Part shown: positions 52,584 through 63,935 of the stretch, piece after piece | Numbering within the stretch: position 1 is the first letter of the stretch | Layout: each line of letters opens with the position of its first letter | From: Incurvaria masculella | Taxonomy: Eukaryota; Arthropoda; Insecta; Lepidoptera; Incurvariidae | Assembly: GCA_946894095.1 (NCBI GenBank) | Contig: OX335656.1 | Coordinates: 8,013,001-8,077,000, forward strand | Length of the DNA stretch: 64,000 bases | Reading direction: 5' to 3' | Notes under the pieces: model-generated | The model's database searches: none | The model's input: only the letters and a program-made list of their open reading frames with translations | What the model was told of the DNA's origin: nothing | Position numbers and translations under genes: made by a program

Positions 52584-53133
52584 TTAAGGTGGCCCATCCC
52601 GCTCATCTCCGCATACAAAAGGGGAAAGAAGATCACGCCCATATTTCTTGTCAGGGATCCAAAATTTTGCTCAAAATTGCTTTATTTGATCGAACTAGAT
52701 GTCTGATGACCTTTGGCATTGTAAAATTGTGTTTGGTTTCTAAGTTATAAGGTCCGAAAGTTCGAATTTTTCGCGCGTTTTATACAATAACTTTAGAGGT
52801 GGATTACGCAATGATAAAGTAAGAACATCGTAAAAAGATTAGTCATCAGACATAGCTTATTTAGTCAAGAGTTATAATCTATATGGTTTTTGTTAGATTT
52901 TTGACTACAGCGGTCGTGGTTTACTTTTAGCTATAAGTCGTTTTGAAATTAAAATTTTCGTAAATCTTACCAAATCATACACTATGCACATTGTCTTTTT
53001 CGTGGACATGTTGCATCTTCCTCATCACGGAGCCTGTCTTATTCTTTGAAACCGAGAAGGTCCCAGAGCGCAAAAACACGGTTTTGTACCGAGCCCGCGA
53101 ATGAGTTAGGCCCGCCGGGTTGGGCCACCTTAA
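52584..53133 (+). mobile_element. TTAA-flanked MITE, copy 3, intact target duplication
   Basis: TTAA (52584-52587), GGTGGCCCATCCCGC, body, GGGTTGGGCCACC, TTAA (53130-53133). It is the best-defined copy of the family and fixes the element ends. Confidence 0.85.
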
Positions 53134-53821
53134 GGATTACTTTGCAATCATTGAATAAAAGTGTCGAAACATTCCATGTTATTTTGGTATATTATGATTT
53201 TTTTTTTTTTTTAAATAAGCACCTAGGGCGTTTCTGAATCTTGAATTCCTCCATTATATTCTTTGTTATAAGTTGCGATCCCCATGTGCACTCGTACTTA
53301 CCTTTATACGTTATTACGACAAACGTTTATCGTTCGGACGAAGAAACTCACACACAGCTTTTTATCCAATAATGCACGAATTCACACCGAAATATGAAGA
53401 CATACCTATACTCTTCAAATGACGTTAGATGTTCGTAAACTTCATGAGGGCGCGAGGGCAGGGCAACTCGGTAGAACAAAAACAAAAGATTCCGACGAAT
53501 TGAGTACCTTCTCCTTTTTTTTGAAGTCGGTTAAAAACAGAAAGACGGAACAGTGGCCTTTACATTTTGGACAACGAACAAATGTATGGGAACACCGCAT
53601 GTGTATGGGAACGATGTGAGTGTTGTTCGACAACACAACGATAGCGAACGTCAAAACATGTCAAACGCACTCGTGGTAGCCATTTTAGCGATAAAATCAC
53701 TCGCTAGGCGCGTGGTCCCGATGCTATCGTCAACGATAGCGTTTGCGTTTGTTTGATTTAATCAAGCCTCATGGTAAGGGTACTGCTCAATTTGTCATAC
53801 AAAGTTCATTAGATCGTCCGG
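53134..53821. other. No gene recognised
   Basis: AT-rich on the left. 53545-53785 holds ACGATAGCG-type short inverted repeats and ends CTCATGGTAAGGGTAC, like the TIR of the 33274-34287 element, so it is probably a decayed relative. Frames here are incidental. Confidence 0.4.
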
Positions 53822-53933
53822 TTTCACCATCTCCAGCTACATAAATCCCAAAGTTACCTTTTGGTTACATCGTACAAATATGCAATGTAACCGAAAGGTA
53901 ACTATCGAATTTCAGATAGCTGGAGGTGGTGAA
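53822..53933. mobile_element. Hairpin MITE (TTTCACCATCTCCAGCTA ends)
   Basis: Starts TTTCACCATCTCCAGCTA and ends TAGCTGGAGGTGGTGA; AAAGTTACCTTTTGGTTACAT pairs with ATGTAACCGAAAGGTAACT near the centre. Confidence 0.8.
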
Positions 53934-54578
53934 AATGGTGGTTAGTTCATCCCCCCTATAACCCAACTAATACTCATGGTTACTGATCGGACAGTACTGT
54001 TCTGTCTCGGAACGGGCGTTCAAATTGTAGAATTGGTCTGTCTACTGCGCTGCCTCACTGCCCTGCCGGTGTGAAATGAATATAAGGAACTGTTTGATCC
54101 CTATTTGCATAACCTAATTGCCTGTAATATTATACTGAGACCACACAATGACTAGCTGGTTGGCGCAGCTGTAGACGTGACGTATCTTGTTCCCCGGTTA
54201 TACTGCGCTGGCGCATGGCGCAAATATTTGCAGCTGATCAGAAAACTAGGGCAGGAGCTTATGTATATTTCTATATATACCTACACCACTATGTGACTAC
54301 ACCATTTTGACAACTATATTTGATCCCTGTGCAGTGAACAGAGACCAGCTATCACGGATTATGGTTACAGAGGTAGTTAAAAATAAAAGCTGATAATTTC
54401 AATAGTTTTTAAACTTACTTATTTTACTTTTTCAAGTTTAACTGAAATATTTCATTTTATGTTATGCTCATACGAATAACTAAGCAAAATTGTATATTAC
54501 CTATTGAAAATTCACTCACATAGTTAATAGACAAATTTAGGACCTATAAGGTTCATTAAAAGCAATCAACTCCCTTTT
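53934..54578. other. No gene recognised
   Basis: About 640 bp without a supported feature. Confidence 0.4.
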
Positions 54579-54857
54579 TAGGGTTCCGTACCCAAAGGGT
54601 GCCAACGGAGCCCTATTAGTAAGCCTCCGCTGTCCGTCCGTCCGTCCGTCCGTCCATCCGTCTGTCACAGGGCTGTATCTCATGAACCGTTAGGCAGCTG
54701 AAAATTTCAGAGTGCGTATTTATTAAAATAAAATTTTTAAAATAATTAAAATTAAAGGGGACCCCCATGCAAGAAACGTAATTTTTTTCGGGTTAAATCT
54801 TGTACGATGGTACGGAACCCTTCGTGTGCGAGTCCGACTGGAACTTGGCCGGTTTTT
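54579..54857 (-). mobile_element. (GTCC)n-bearing MITE, copy 9
   Basis: TTTTTAGGGTTCCGTACCC at the left, a short array at 54633-54662, TACGGAACCCTTCGTGTG and ACTTGGCCGGTTTTTT at the right. Complete. Confidence 0.9.
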
Positions 54858-54958
54858 TGTATACCGTAAATGTATTATTCAAACGCACCGATCTAACCTA
54901 TAAGATTTTTTCTCAACCAATCTCCTCGCTTATGACCTCACAGTCATTGGCGTAGCAT

Positions 54959-55115
54959 GGGGGGGGGGGGGGGTGCGGTCCGCACCGGGCGTCACTTTGA
55001 CGAGGGCGGAGGGGGATGACCGAAAAAGAAGCGGGTAAAAAAGCATATTTTATGATCAATCACAAAAATAAGAGGGCGGCAAATCCACCGGGTGCTAGTT
55101 GACTAGCCAACTTTA
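54959..55115. repeat. G15 tract and flanking GC palindrome
   Basis: Fifteen consecutive G (54959-54973) directly followed by the palindrome GGTGCGGTCCGCACC (54972-54986). ATTGGCGTAGCATGG just before it resembles the end of hAT-like nonautonomous elements, but I cannot find a partner end. Confidence 0.5.
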
Positions 55116-56374
55116 CAAAGATAGCTTACATTGACTAAAAAGTCCTAACTGTCACCGTCAGATTGTCCTGGAACAAACTGGTGTCAGACCCAGTCCAGGG
55201 GCGCAAGTCACTCAACGAAACGCGCGTTGAGGTTTAAAAAAACAAACAAAAATGGTTTTTATCGATTGGTTTGAAACAATGATGAACATTTTTTTTATTT
55301 ATAATGAACGCGGATTACCCTAATTTTATTAAAATTAAAAAAATATATTTTATATAATATTCTTATGTTGTAATTTGTATAAATTGTGTACACGTGTAGA
55401 GAGACAATAAAGTCAATCCAAAAAGTAAAATAAACTAAAAATAAATTGATGAAAACTTTCACGGATCGTGTTTCAGTCTTTATTTCGTGTTCTTTCTAGT
55501 ATTTTCACATACATTGTACAATTAACAACTTTTTGTACTATGCGTACACAAATGCGTAGTATGACCGCCAAAATTGCTATAGTTTATAACTTCTTATTTT
55601 TTGGGGAGTTATAGCAGAAATGGCGACAGGCGACTGTGGCGCCATCTAAATCGACGATTTCATGATGTGTTGGATGATTCCGTTGCCCTGAATTCGCGAT
55701 ACGTTGACGCAGACGCAACATCAAACGTCGACGTTGACAGCTCAATTGGAGCGCGACAACCCGAACGCGCTGGCAGAGATCCAACTCGCACGGATTTCCG
55801 TCCTTGCCACCTTGCACCGTGCTCCATGCTGCACTATGCACGCGCTGTAGGTACCGCAGCGTATGTATGTACCTTCAATCTTATGATATGGCTTTGACGC
55901 GAAATAGCCGGATGAATGTCTACATTTTATATATTAAGAGAGTCGTTACCCTATCAATTACCCACACTACGGGTGATAACTGTTTACATGCTCTTAATGT
56001 TTTACTAAGTTATTTTAATTTTGGATTCATACATATAGTGTAAAAATCTACGTCTTTATGTTTGAATTTTTCTAACATACCTTTTAAGATTGTAGAAAAA
56101 TGGCTAAAAAACATTGGAAAAAAATCGTATTTTTTACCTTCATTTTAGATTTTTTTTTTACTGAAATTTACAGATATTTACAAAACAATAAAAACAAACG
56201 GACATAGAATTAAGTGATTTTTTTTTGTATTCACATCTGACAACGCTTAGGGGCAGGGAAATGTCAGGGCCCGGAAGACGATTTGTGCCTTATAACGGAC
56301 AAAGAATGCTCGGCTGCCTTTACGACAGCCTCAACAACTGTTCTGCTGTGTACTTACTTTTCAGAAACTCGTAG
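55116..56374. other. No gene recognised
   Basis: AT-rich, with AATAAAGTC near 55405 (possible retroelement tail). A 98-codon frame (55601-55897) starts from a non-ATG codon and contains fragments of the GATCGACTGG MITE family (GTCGACGTTGACAGCTCAAT). A fragment of the repeat at 18200-18330 is at about 56245-56300. Confidence 0.4.
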
Positions 56375-56741
56375 CTCGTAGCACTTGCTTTGCATCCCAG
56401 AAATCAAGGATACAAATCCCCACCCTTTCATGCACCACTTTCTTTCTCTTTCTGAGTTTGATTAGTGCCAAATGTCACGAATGCGAGCTGGTACATTGTA
56501 AACAATGTAAAACTGTAGGTCTCCTTCTCCTACTAAGTGCTAGACTGTCCGGGTTGGTACCATCGCTGGACGAAGCGGCAATGAAAAATTGTCCGTATTC
56601 TACATCCAATTCAGCAGCCGGGCTCATAAAGGGAAAGTCCTGACATAGCACCTAATTCCTTCGAGAATGTGGTGTATTGGGTTAATATCATGGCGGTAGT
56701 TGTGTGGTATTAGTCATACATGTCAGGTTGCATAAAAAAAT
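56375..56741 (+). mobile_element. SINE family A, diverged copy
   Basis: The head is decayed (GTAGCTCGTAGCACTTGC; box B lost), and the tail is recognisable from CACGAATGCGAGCTGG to ATGTCAGGTTGCATAAAAAA. Confidence 0.75.
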
Positions 56742-57228
56742 AAGTTAGTTATAGGTTACTTAGCGTGACCCTTAACCATCTGAAAGGTGAGCAGTAGATA
56801 TGTTTGAAAGCAGTAGGAACAAAAAGAGTCCATAACTTGAGAACCACTCATCCGATTATGATACGGTCTGTACCTACGTTTAGATTTATATTCCTATACA
56901 TGTATAGTATAGTATAGTAATCAATCGAATATAAATAAGAAAAATCGAGTTTGACGTAGGCGGAGCCGTGATCAAAGATAATTACGGTAATTTATAAAAT
57001 GACCGTAATTATAATGCGAGTTTCACGGGTATTCTGCCTGTCAGCCAGTTGAACCCGTAACATCAGTTCGAATGTATTTACAGCGATACAATTTGTACCC
57101 GCATACATACCGGATAAGGAAGCCCGCCCTCTCGAAATTAGTCCCCTTGTAACAATTTAAGGATGTGACAGGAAATCTTAGGTTTTATTGATGGTTCGTT
57201 GTTACAGGTTATTTATAGGATAGTAGGT
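56742..57228. other. No gene recognised
   Basis: About 490 bp. ATTACGGTAATTTATAAAATGACCGTAATTAT near 56978-57010 is an imperfect palindrome. No gene is seen. Confidence 0.4.
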
Positions 57229-57985
57229 GAGTTCGACTCGAACTAGTTGTCGTTATATTTAAGCAGGCACAAGAGCCAGGCGAGTTCGATTGAAACTAAT
57301 AGGTGTTAAATTAAGTAGGCACAAAGAGCTGGAAGAATTTTATATAACTGGACATGGCTGGCTAATACCGAGCTGACCGTCAGATATTAGCCTAACACAC
57401 CCCATGGGAACTAGGCGCCATGCCAGGACCATCCTAATATTGCTCGGCTACATTTAACTGGATGGAAAACACGGAAAATTTTCATTCCCGCTTCGACCAT
57501 AATTCATTCAATGCGATGGTACCAACCCGGGCGGGTACCCTACCACCTAGTAAGTAAGGAAGGGGACCTACAGTTTTACGTGGAATCCGAACGACGGCCA
57601 GTCTCAACGGTTGAAAATGGTCACCCATCCAGAACCTAACCGCCCTCAGAGGTGCTTCCCCAGCTTATCGATTCGCAAGTTGGCGCACACTGAGCTACCG
57701 AGGCTGACCTAAGGTAGAAGAGTTCGACTCCAACTAATTGTCGTTCGATTTAATCAGATATAAGAGGTAGGCGACTGTGACTTTAACTAGCGGGTGTGCA
57801 ATTTAAGCAGGCAAAAGAGGTAGGATAGTTCGACTCGAACTAGTTGTCGTTAAATTTATGAAAGCAGAAGGGGTAGGTAGGTGCGACTCCAACTTGTCGT
57901 TAAATTTAAATAGGCATAAAGGTAGACGAGTCCGACTCAAACTAGTTGTCGTTAAATTTAAGGAGGCGAAAGAGATAGGAGACCC
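57229..57985 (+). repeat. 53-bp tandem array split by a SINE
   Basis: Units start GAGTTCGACTCGAACTAG and continue TTGTCGTTAAATTTAAGC, AGGCA and AGAGGTAGG. Two and a partial unit lie left of the SINE (starts 57229 and 57282) and about five right of it (from 57728). Units on the two sides are of one family, so the SINE entered an existing array. Confidence 0.85.
57341..57708 (-). mobile_element. SINE family B inserted in the 53-bp array
   Basis: Complete reverse copy: TATATAACTGGACATGGCTG at the left, the 5S-like block CCATCCAGAACCTAACCGCC near 57627, and the distal head CACACTGAGCTACCGAGGCT at the right. Confidence 0.9.
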
Positions 57986-58394
57986 CGACTTAGTATTTTA
58001 TTGATAAAGGGATGGTTTTAAAACGGACTTTAGTCATTAATAGAAGAGAAACAAATAGCGCAATAATCAAAAAACAAAATTGGGTTTTTTGTTTAAAGAT
58101 TGCAACTATAAGATTATTTGTTATTTGTATGTCGTCTGCAACTAGCAATAGGTCCTTGCTTATTTAGGTGTGTACAATACAAAATACACACAACACGTTC
58201 TCTAGGATTTTAGTCCTGGCTACGATATCTAAAGAACTTAGTTGCCTCACAGCAGTTTGAATTGTGCTAAAAGTTTTTTCAATTATTACTTTGGCCTTTG
58301 AATGCGGACATCACTGCATACAGACAATTTGAAAACAAAAAAGCTACTTTTGCTTAAATTTTTCTAAAACACAAAAAAACACATTACATGATTC
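57986..58394. other. No gene recognised
   Basis: AT-rich, no supported feature. Confidence 0.4.
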
Positions 58395-58495
58395 CGGCCG
58401 GCATGGCTTTCGCAGCCCCCCTGAATGTTCGAAAACCCATGGGCGTCGTCGGGCACCTTGAGGTCCTGGCGTACGCCATATGTCGCGCTTCACAT
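58395..58495 (+). pseudogene. LINE C-terminal fragment, second copy
   Basis: GGCCGGCATGGCTTTCGC, AAACCCATGGGCGTCGTCGG and CGCTTCACATAAAAAA align with the last third of 14090-14259 (ending in the same taa). It is degenerate, with a stop inside. Confidence 0.6.
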
Positions 58496-58849
58496 AAAAA
58501 AAACATGACTAAATTGTAGGTCTAAGGTCGTTCGTTTTTTTATCCCAATAAAAATATGGACACATGTTGCGTTTTTTTTATCAAAAATCCCTGCCTGCAG
58601 TAGCAAGCGTACAGGTCTCGGGACCAAACATTTTCCTTGTCTCCAGGACTAACTATTAAGGATTATTTGTTTCACGGTATTGGTCAAAATATCATAGAGG
58701 AATCTTATTCTAACTTTATTGTTAAGGCTGCTCTCAAACTATTATACTCATAGTTTTCTGCATTTAAAGGGATATGTAACCATGTGCTGCTCACCGTAGG
58801 AGTTTATGACAAAACTAATGGTATTAAAAAAACCACACGTGCAAATGTT
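58496..58849. other. No gene recognised
   Basis: About 350 bp of AT-rich DNA without a supported feature. Confidence 0.4.
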
Positions 58850-59335
58850 TTATAATGTTTTCTTGTTGCCACTGGAGCAGTGCATCAAATCAAATCAATC
58901 GTGATGCTCGTGAACGGGTGCTGTTTGTGGGGATTTGGCTTGCTCCAATTGGCAAAATGTTAATTGGCGGGGATAGTATTTGCAAATAAACTGATATTTT
59001 TCATGAGTTGCATACAGCATTAATTGTTGCCCCGGTTCATCTTCAGACCTACCTTTATCGATGTATTATAAAGATCTTTCAGCATGGTCTGAAGCTGAAC
59101 TCGGAAATTCGACAGAAGAACAATGTCATCGGCGAAGCCAAGATGACTGAGGAAATCTCCATTAACGTTAATACCCGTGTTGTCCTATTCAAGCGTCTTG
59201 ATCACATCTTCCAATGCGTTGGTGAAGAGCTTGGGTGAGATCACATCCCCCTGCCTTACGCCTTTACCAAGGAGGATGGGTTGTATTAGATGTGTACTGT
59301 CTATGGATGATGAATAAACAATACAATAACAAAAT
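58850..59335 (-). mobile_element. Repeat with shared ends and an RTE-type RT centre
   Basis: On the minus strand it starts TTTATTCATCATCCATAGAC like 34307-34832 and ends with CACCCGTTCACGAGCATCAC and CTCCAGTGGCAAC like both other copies. Between these lies about 255 bp of reverse transcriptase sequence absent from the others. Confidence 0.65.
59035..59288 (-). pseudogene. RTE-type reverse transcriptase fragment (motifs B and C)
   Basis: Minus-strand frame: LIQPILLGKGVRQGDVISPK, LFTNALEDVIKTLE, a stop (codon at 59185-59187), NTGINVNG, then SHLGFADDIVLLS (the FADD codons at about 59121-59139), QTMLKDLYNTSIKVGLKMN. 'GVRQGDVISPKLF' and 'FADDIVL' are the motif B and C signatures of RTE-clade LINEs. 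The catalytic Asp pair is kept, but the stop and truncation make it dead. The + strand frame at 59008-59238 is a shadow. Confidence 0.85.
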
Positions 59336-59824
59336 TAATTAACATGTAACATTTATAAAAGAAAAACTTAACCCGCCTCACTAAAAGACGTTTCCGCCGA
59401 TCGCGCGTCCGCCTACGTCCGCTGCAGCGGCACTTTTCTTACAAATAACGCTATTCTCGGACGAGTGAATAATGTGCCAAGATCGAGCGGCGCCAAAATT
59501 TTTGACTTCGAATTGACTTTGGCAAATAAACCGAAACGTGGGTCGGTATGTATTGAAGATTCGGGCCGCATACCACGGCGGAGTCAACGACCGCGGCGAA
59601 GGCGGTAGGGAGGGAGGGGCGCGGCGGCGCCAGAGTCCAGCTTCGTGGTTAGGGTTACGTGATTTTAACCAGGAAATAAAAGTTGCGTGTGCTTATGTAC
59701 GCACGTCAGAAGAATACTTCTTTGACGGGAATAAAAACAGGAATTTTCGAGAATTTAAACAAAGAACTGAGTCATTCGATCAAAAGACGGTGGCGCCGCG
59801 GCGAAGGGAAGGTAGATATTCTAT
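59336..59824. other. No gene recognised; GC-rich pocket
   Basis: 59560-59640 is GC-rich (GGCGGTAGGGAGGGAGGGGC), with frames on both strands and no exon signals I trust. Confidence 0.35.
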
Positions 59825-60750
59825 ACTAGCTGCGGTACCCGGCTTTGCTCGGGTTAGTGTCGGCTAAATTATTTCATGGATAAAAAGTAGCCCACATGAC
59901 TGATCCGAAATAGGGTCAAACTGGTCCAGGACAATGTATCCATCTACCAAATTTAATCAAGATCGTTCGAGATGAAATAGCATGATTTAATGAGAAACAT
60001 CCAATAATTCCCTTTTAGAGCTTCGTTGACATTTGGTGGCTTGCACTGTAACATTGCTTACCTAGTAAGTAAGTAACGTGTAACGTAGGTAAGTTTTGCG
60101 TGGACTCCAACCCACAGCTAGCCTCAACATCGAAAACAGTAACCCATCTCGAACCTGACTGCTCCCAGAGAGACATTGATAAAATACGCACATAAATCGG
60201 GTAAGTGGTTCGCAAGTTATAAGAATTTAACACTCACTACTCATCCTTCTGGTAATGAAGCGTTATATTATGTAGCCTATAAGTTTTGAGTAGAATCAGG
60301 CTAAACGTAGATACAATCCGCATCTAAACCGAGTAATTTGTTCTGAAGGCTTTTGCCAAGTAGTCCTAAAGTTGCGGAAAATACCAAGCCGTACTTGAGT
60401 ACAATTAGTAAAAGTAAGCGAGCCCCCCCCCTCCAGCTGCCGCCCTCCCGCCGAGCCGTGCATAGCATTGCAGTTTGTATGACAGCCACATCTTAGCGAA
60501 AGCGGAACTGAATTCTATTTAGCCTATCCTAATTCCCGGGTAGTCAAATGTACGTGTACTAAGTTTCATCTCATGCAAATAATCGGTTTAAGACTTATGG
60601 AGGAACATACATACATACATACAGAAATGATTTCTAAAAATCGTCAATTTAGTTTCAGTATCATAAATAAAGTCTACAAACCTAATATCTTATAAAACAA
60701 AGCAACTTACTCCCTGAATAACCCTTACAGATTTATTATTAGTATAGATT
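59825..60750 (+). mobile_element. ACTAGCTGCGGTACCC element, copy 3
   Basis: Closely matches 29841-30851 from ACTAGCTGCGGTACCCGGC to TTATTATTAGTATAGATT, including the 5S/SINE-B-like module at about 60120-60170 and a C-rich tract at 60424-60432. It is shorter by small internal deletions. Confidence 0.8.
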
Positions 60751-61007
60751 TTACATTATCATTGCTGTTATGTTATTCACATTATTATAAATGAACCAAA
60801 ATAACTAAAAAAGGACCAATTACTTACCTACCTACAACCTTTAATAATTTAAATAAAAGCAAAGAAATTCTTTATAATTAACAGGTAAGTAACCTATCTA
60901 TATAATTAAAATAAAAATTAAGTATATTTTGTACGTGTAACTCCTAACAAAAAAAAACCTGCCAATAACTATCCATGGGCCTATATTACTTTAAGTACAA
61001 TGAGTTT
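60751..61007. other. AT-rich spacer
   Basis: Nothing recognised. Confidence 0.4.
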
Positions 61008-61445
61008 TTAACAAATCGCTAGTGCCTTGAAAATTCTCCAACGGACACAACCGGCATGACGTCTGCCCTCACGGGTCTGCCCGTGTTCGGGTAGCGCACT
61101 CAGCGATGAGCGACTTCTTGTCCCCCCCCCCTCACCCGCTGCGCGTCGCAACGTCCGCGCCGCCCCCGCCGCCGCTCCCGCCGCCGCCCCCGGCCCCGCT
61201 CCCCCTGGTGTGAAGTACCGCCACTGGCATCGTTTTCGCAGCCCCGTGAAAGTTCGAAAGCCCATGGGCACAATATCCAGTAGCCTATGTGTTATTCTGA
61301 TGTATAAGCTATATTATTGTAAAGTTTCATTAAAATCCATTCAGTATTACGTGATAGATAGATAGTATACATTTTTACGTGAAAGAGTAACAAACATCCA
61401 TCCATTATTACAAACTTTGCCCTTTATAATATTTATTAGATTTAA
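61008..61445 (+). mobile_element. GGATGG-tract element, copy 2
   Basis: CTAGTGCCTTGAAAATTCTC, a C-rich block (61123-61205), CATCGTTTTCGCAGCCCCG, TTTCATTAAAATCCATTC, then CATCCATCC and CCCTTTATAATATTTATTAG at the end. It matches 39085-39427 in reverse. The frame at 61008-61271 is incidental. Confidence 0.7.
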
Positions 61446-61613
61446 ATAAATTATGTGTTACATCGGCACGCGCAACTTCGTTGCAAGCGAAAATTACACT
61501 CAGAAGCCAAAGTCTGCTAATAGATAACTCTACTTTCGAGCGTTGAGGCGATCATGGCTCGCACACAAATACATTTCTCAAATACAGTACGCTTCTTTTT
61601 AAACAAATGGGTA

Positions 61614-61982
61614 CATTCAGCCTTGGTAGCCCAGTGGCGCGACGCCTTGTGATTCGATAAGCTGAATGAAACACCTCTGAGCGCGGTTGGGTTCTGGATG
61701 GGTGACCATTTCCGGGAGTTGAGGCCCGCCATGGTTCGGATTCCACGAAAAACTGTAGTTCCCCTTCCGCACTTACCAGGTGGTAGGGTTAATGCTGCCC
61801 GGGTTGGTACCATCGCATTGAATGAACGATGGAAGCGGCAATGAAAATTATCCGTGTTTTCCAAACAGTTCCATCTAGCCGAGCAAGATAAGGAAGGCAC
61901 CTAGTTGGCATGTGGTGTGTTAGGCTAATATCTGACGGTCAGTTTGGTATTAGCCATCCAATGCCCAGTTACATAAAAAAAG
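61614..61982 (+). mobile_element. SINE family B, full-length copy
   Basis: Head CCTTGGTAGCCCAGTGGCGC, 5S-like GAGCGCGGTTGGGTTCTGG and ATGGGTGACC, shared tail, then TGCCCAGTTACATAAAAAAA. It is preceded at 61502-61545 by a half-copy of the MITE at 44207-44350. Confidence 0.85.
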
Positions 61983-62312
61983 CACATTTGACAGCCAAAT
62001 GCCGCCGTTGTCAATATACTGGACCACGCTTGCTATAGGCCGGCAAAAATATTAAAATAGAGGTTTGCGTGACCTCTGCAAATGTACAATGTGTCTCCAA
62101 GCCAAGTTTAATGTGTGGAGGTTACAGCCACGGAACAATGTTACGGCGATGCCGCTGTACCTCTTGAGTTGTTACGGAACCCAGGATGCGCAAACGAAAC
62201 GCCAGGGAACTTTTTACCGCCTGTCTGTGTCGGTTCCTCCCAACAGGTGCATCGTAGTCATTGCTGTTGCCGTCTCATCCCACCTCCGCCGCTCCCTCCC
62301 GCGCGCGAAACA
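61983..62312. other. No gene recognised
   Basis: Two overlapping frames (62065-62349 and 62115-62324) have no family features. Composition is balanced; a small exon cannot be excluded. Confidence 0.3.
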
Positions 62313-62357
62313 AAGCCTTTTTAATTTGCCTCTTGTGCTAGGCAAATAAAAAGGCTT
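62313..62357. repeat. Hairpin with 18-bp arms
   Basis: AAGCCTTTTTAATTTGCCT pairs with AGGCAAATAAAAAGGCTT (one mismatch) around TCTTGTGC. Function unknown; possibly a tiny foldback element. Confidence 0.75.
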
Positions 62358-63160
62358 CGCTGCATTATTCGCCAATTTCAATATTTTTTTTCAATTTAAT
62401 TTATTTCAACTTTTTGGTAGTCAAACTAAACCAAGTTTCGTCACAAAGAACCGCGGATTCTATCAACGCAGTAATGAAAAACCCGCAAAGAAACTTCACT
62501 TGTTTACATAACATATTTTTTTCCGTTATTTATGAAATAGATCTAACTAAATGCTGCTGCCAATCAATTCTTTGGTAGAACAGATTAAGACAAAGAAAAA
62601 TAACAAAAGAAACAGCAACCCTCAGTGTAAACTTCGTATAACTAACAATTATATAGTAGTAAAGAAGTATTCTCCGGCAACAACCAATGTAAACAATTTC
62701 ATTTTATCCTTCCGTTCTATCGTTTATCTATCCGGTCGTCTGTCGGTCTGAGCGTGTGTCACAGTCATTTTGCTCCAAGACCATTTAAACTAGGTAAATA
62801 AATTATTTTTTCAAGAAAAGTCTTTTCTATAAACCGTCATACAATGTTGTGATGAAATTACGAAAAAAAATTTTGTTAAAAACAAGCTTTTATTTAAATG
62901 CTCTGAAATTATGAAAAGAAACTTTAAATTCAATCTAATCCATCAATTTATTAAATTATACAATTTATATAATATAAAAGCTTTCCGCCATATTTACCTG
63001 TGCATATTAATTTTACGAAATCAAATTATACTATAAAAATACCATGCAAGGACGATGGGATCTCCCACCCCAACTCCCACAGTACTTTGGTCCTTCATGT
63101 AGACAAGGATTTAGAACGAACTTTCACAATAAAATGTGTAGGTGTACAACATTTCGTGTC
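62358..63160. other. AT-rich region
   Basis: No supported gene. 63040-63160 (CTCCCACCCCAACTCCCAC) is locally C-rich and may be part of the repeat that continues to 63207. Confidence 0.4.
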
Positions 63161-63470
63161 TGTGAGTTCCCTCGTTAGGAGCCAACTTTGAGTGCAGTAG
63201 CCATGTCATGGGGACAATGAGAATGGGTTATTATAATTTGAATGCGTATACAACATTTAGGGCCGAGTGCACGAAAGGACAAAAAAATGTCAACGTACGA
63301 TTAAACACGTCACTTTGTATGCACAGTATGGAAGGAACTCCATGCGGTTCAATAAAAGTGACTTATATGAACATTGATTAGGTAACTCGGCCGTCTCTTC
63401 GTGCAATCAGGGCTGCTAACCGTTGAGGAGTTCCCTCGTTAGGAGCCAACCTTGAGTGCAGTAGCCATGC
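63161..63470 (+). repeat. 46-bp direct repeats flanking a MITE
   Basis: GAGTTCCCTCGTTAGGAGCC and TTGAGTGCAGTAGCCATG occur at 63163-63207 and again at 63426-63470 with one mismatch. The MITE at 63258-63412 lies between. Confidence 0.8.
63258..63412. mobile_element. MITE with GCACGAAGAGACGGCCGAG ends, copy 2
   Basis: Starts GGGCCGAGTGCACGAAAGG and ends GGCCGTCTCTTCGTGCAATC; the body inversely matches 29326-29490 (AACACGTCACTTTGTATG, GAAGGAACTC). Confidence 0.75.
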
Positions 63471-63484
63471 TATGGTAACACTGA

Positions 63485-63590
63485 GGCTGGAGTGCACCGT
63501 GCATTATAGCTAGTTATTGTTAATGATATTGTTAAATATAGTCTGTCTTGTTCCTTTTTACGTCTTCAGACATTACAAGCCTGTATGGAA
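63485..63590 (+). mobile_element. Half-copy of the GGCTGGAGTGCA MITE
   Basis: GGCTGGAGTGCACCGTGCAT, ATTGTTAAATATAGTCTGTC and TTTTTACGTCTTCAGAC follow the left half of 36413-36538; the right half is missing. Confidence 0.65.
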
Positions 63591-63619
63591 ATGGCTTACG
63601 TGATTACCGATATTAGGAT

Positions 63620-63935
63620 GTTTTTTTATGTACCTGTACAAGGATGGCTAGAAGCACACCCAACGTCATGATATTAGTGCAACACACTGCATTTCCGTAG
63701 GAATTAGGTGTTAGACGTCTGTGGGTGCTAAGCCCTGGATGGAAATCACCAACAATTGTGCATTGCCGCTTAGACCGTCTTTTCGTCCAGTGCGATGTTA
63801 CTGTACCGCCCAATAGGGGAAGCGAACCTATAGTTTTACATGGATTCCGAACCGTGAAACAGCCAGGATTCGTGACGAAATGCGAATCCAATTCAGAAAG
63901 AGAAAATAATGTGTTGAATGACCTCTAGCATGGAA
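63620..63935 (-). mobile_element. SINE family A, reverse, diverged copy
   Basis: Tail at the left after a T run (63620-63628), with ATGATATTAGTGCAACACAC and GGATTCCGAACCGTG in order; the head is partly lost near 63930. The frames at 63613-63928 are shadows. Confidence 0.75.
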
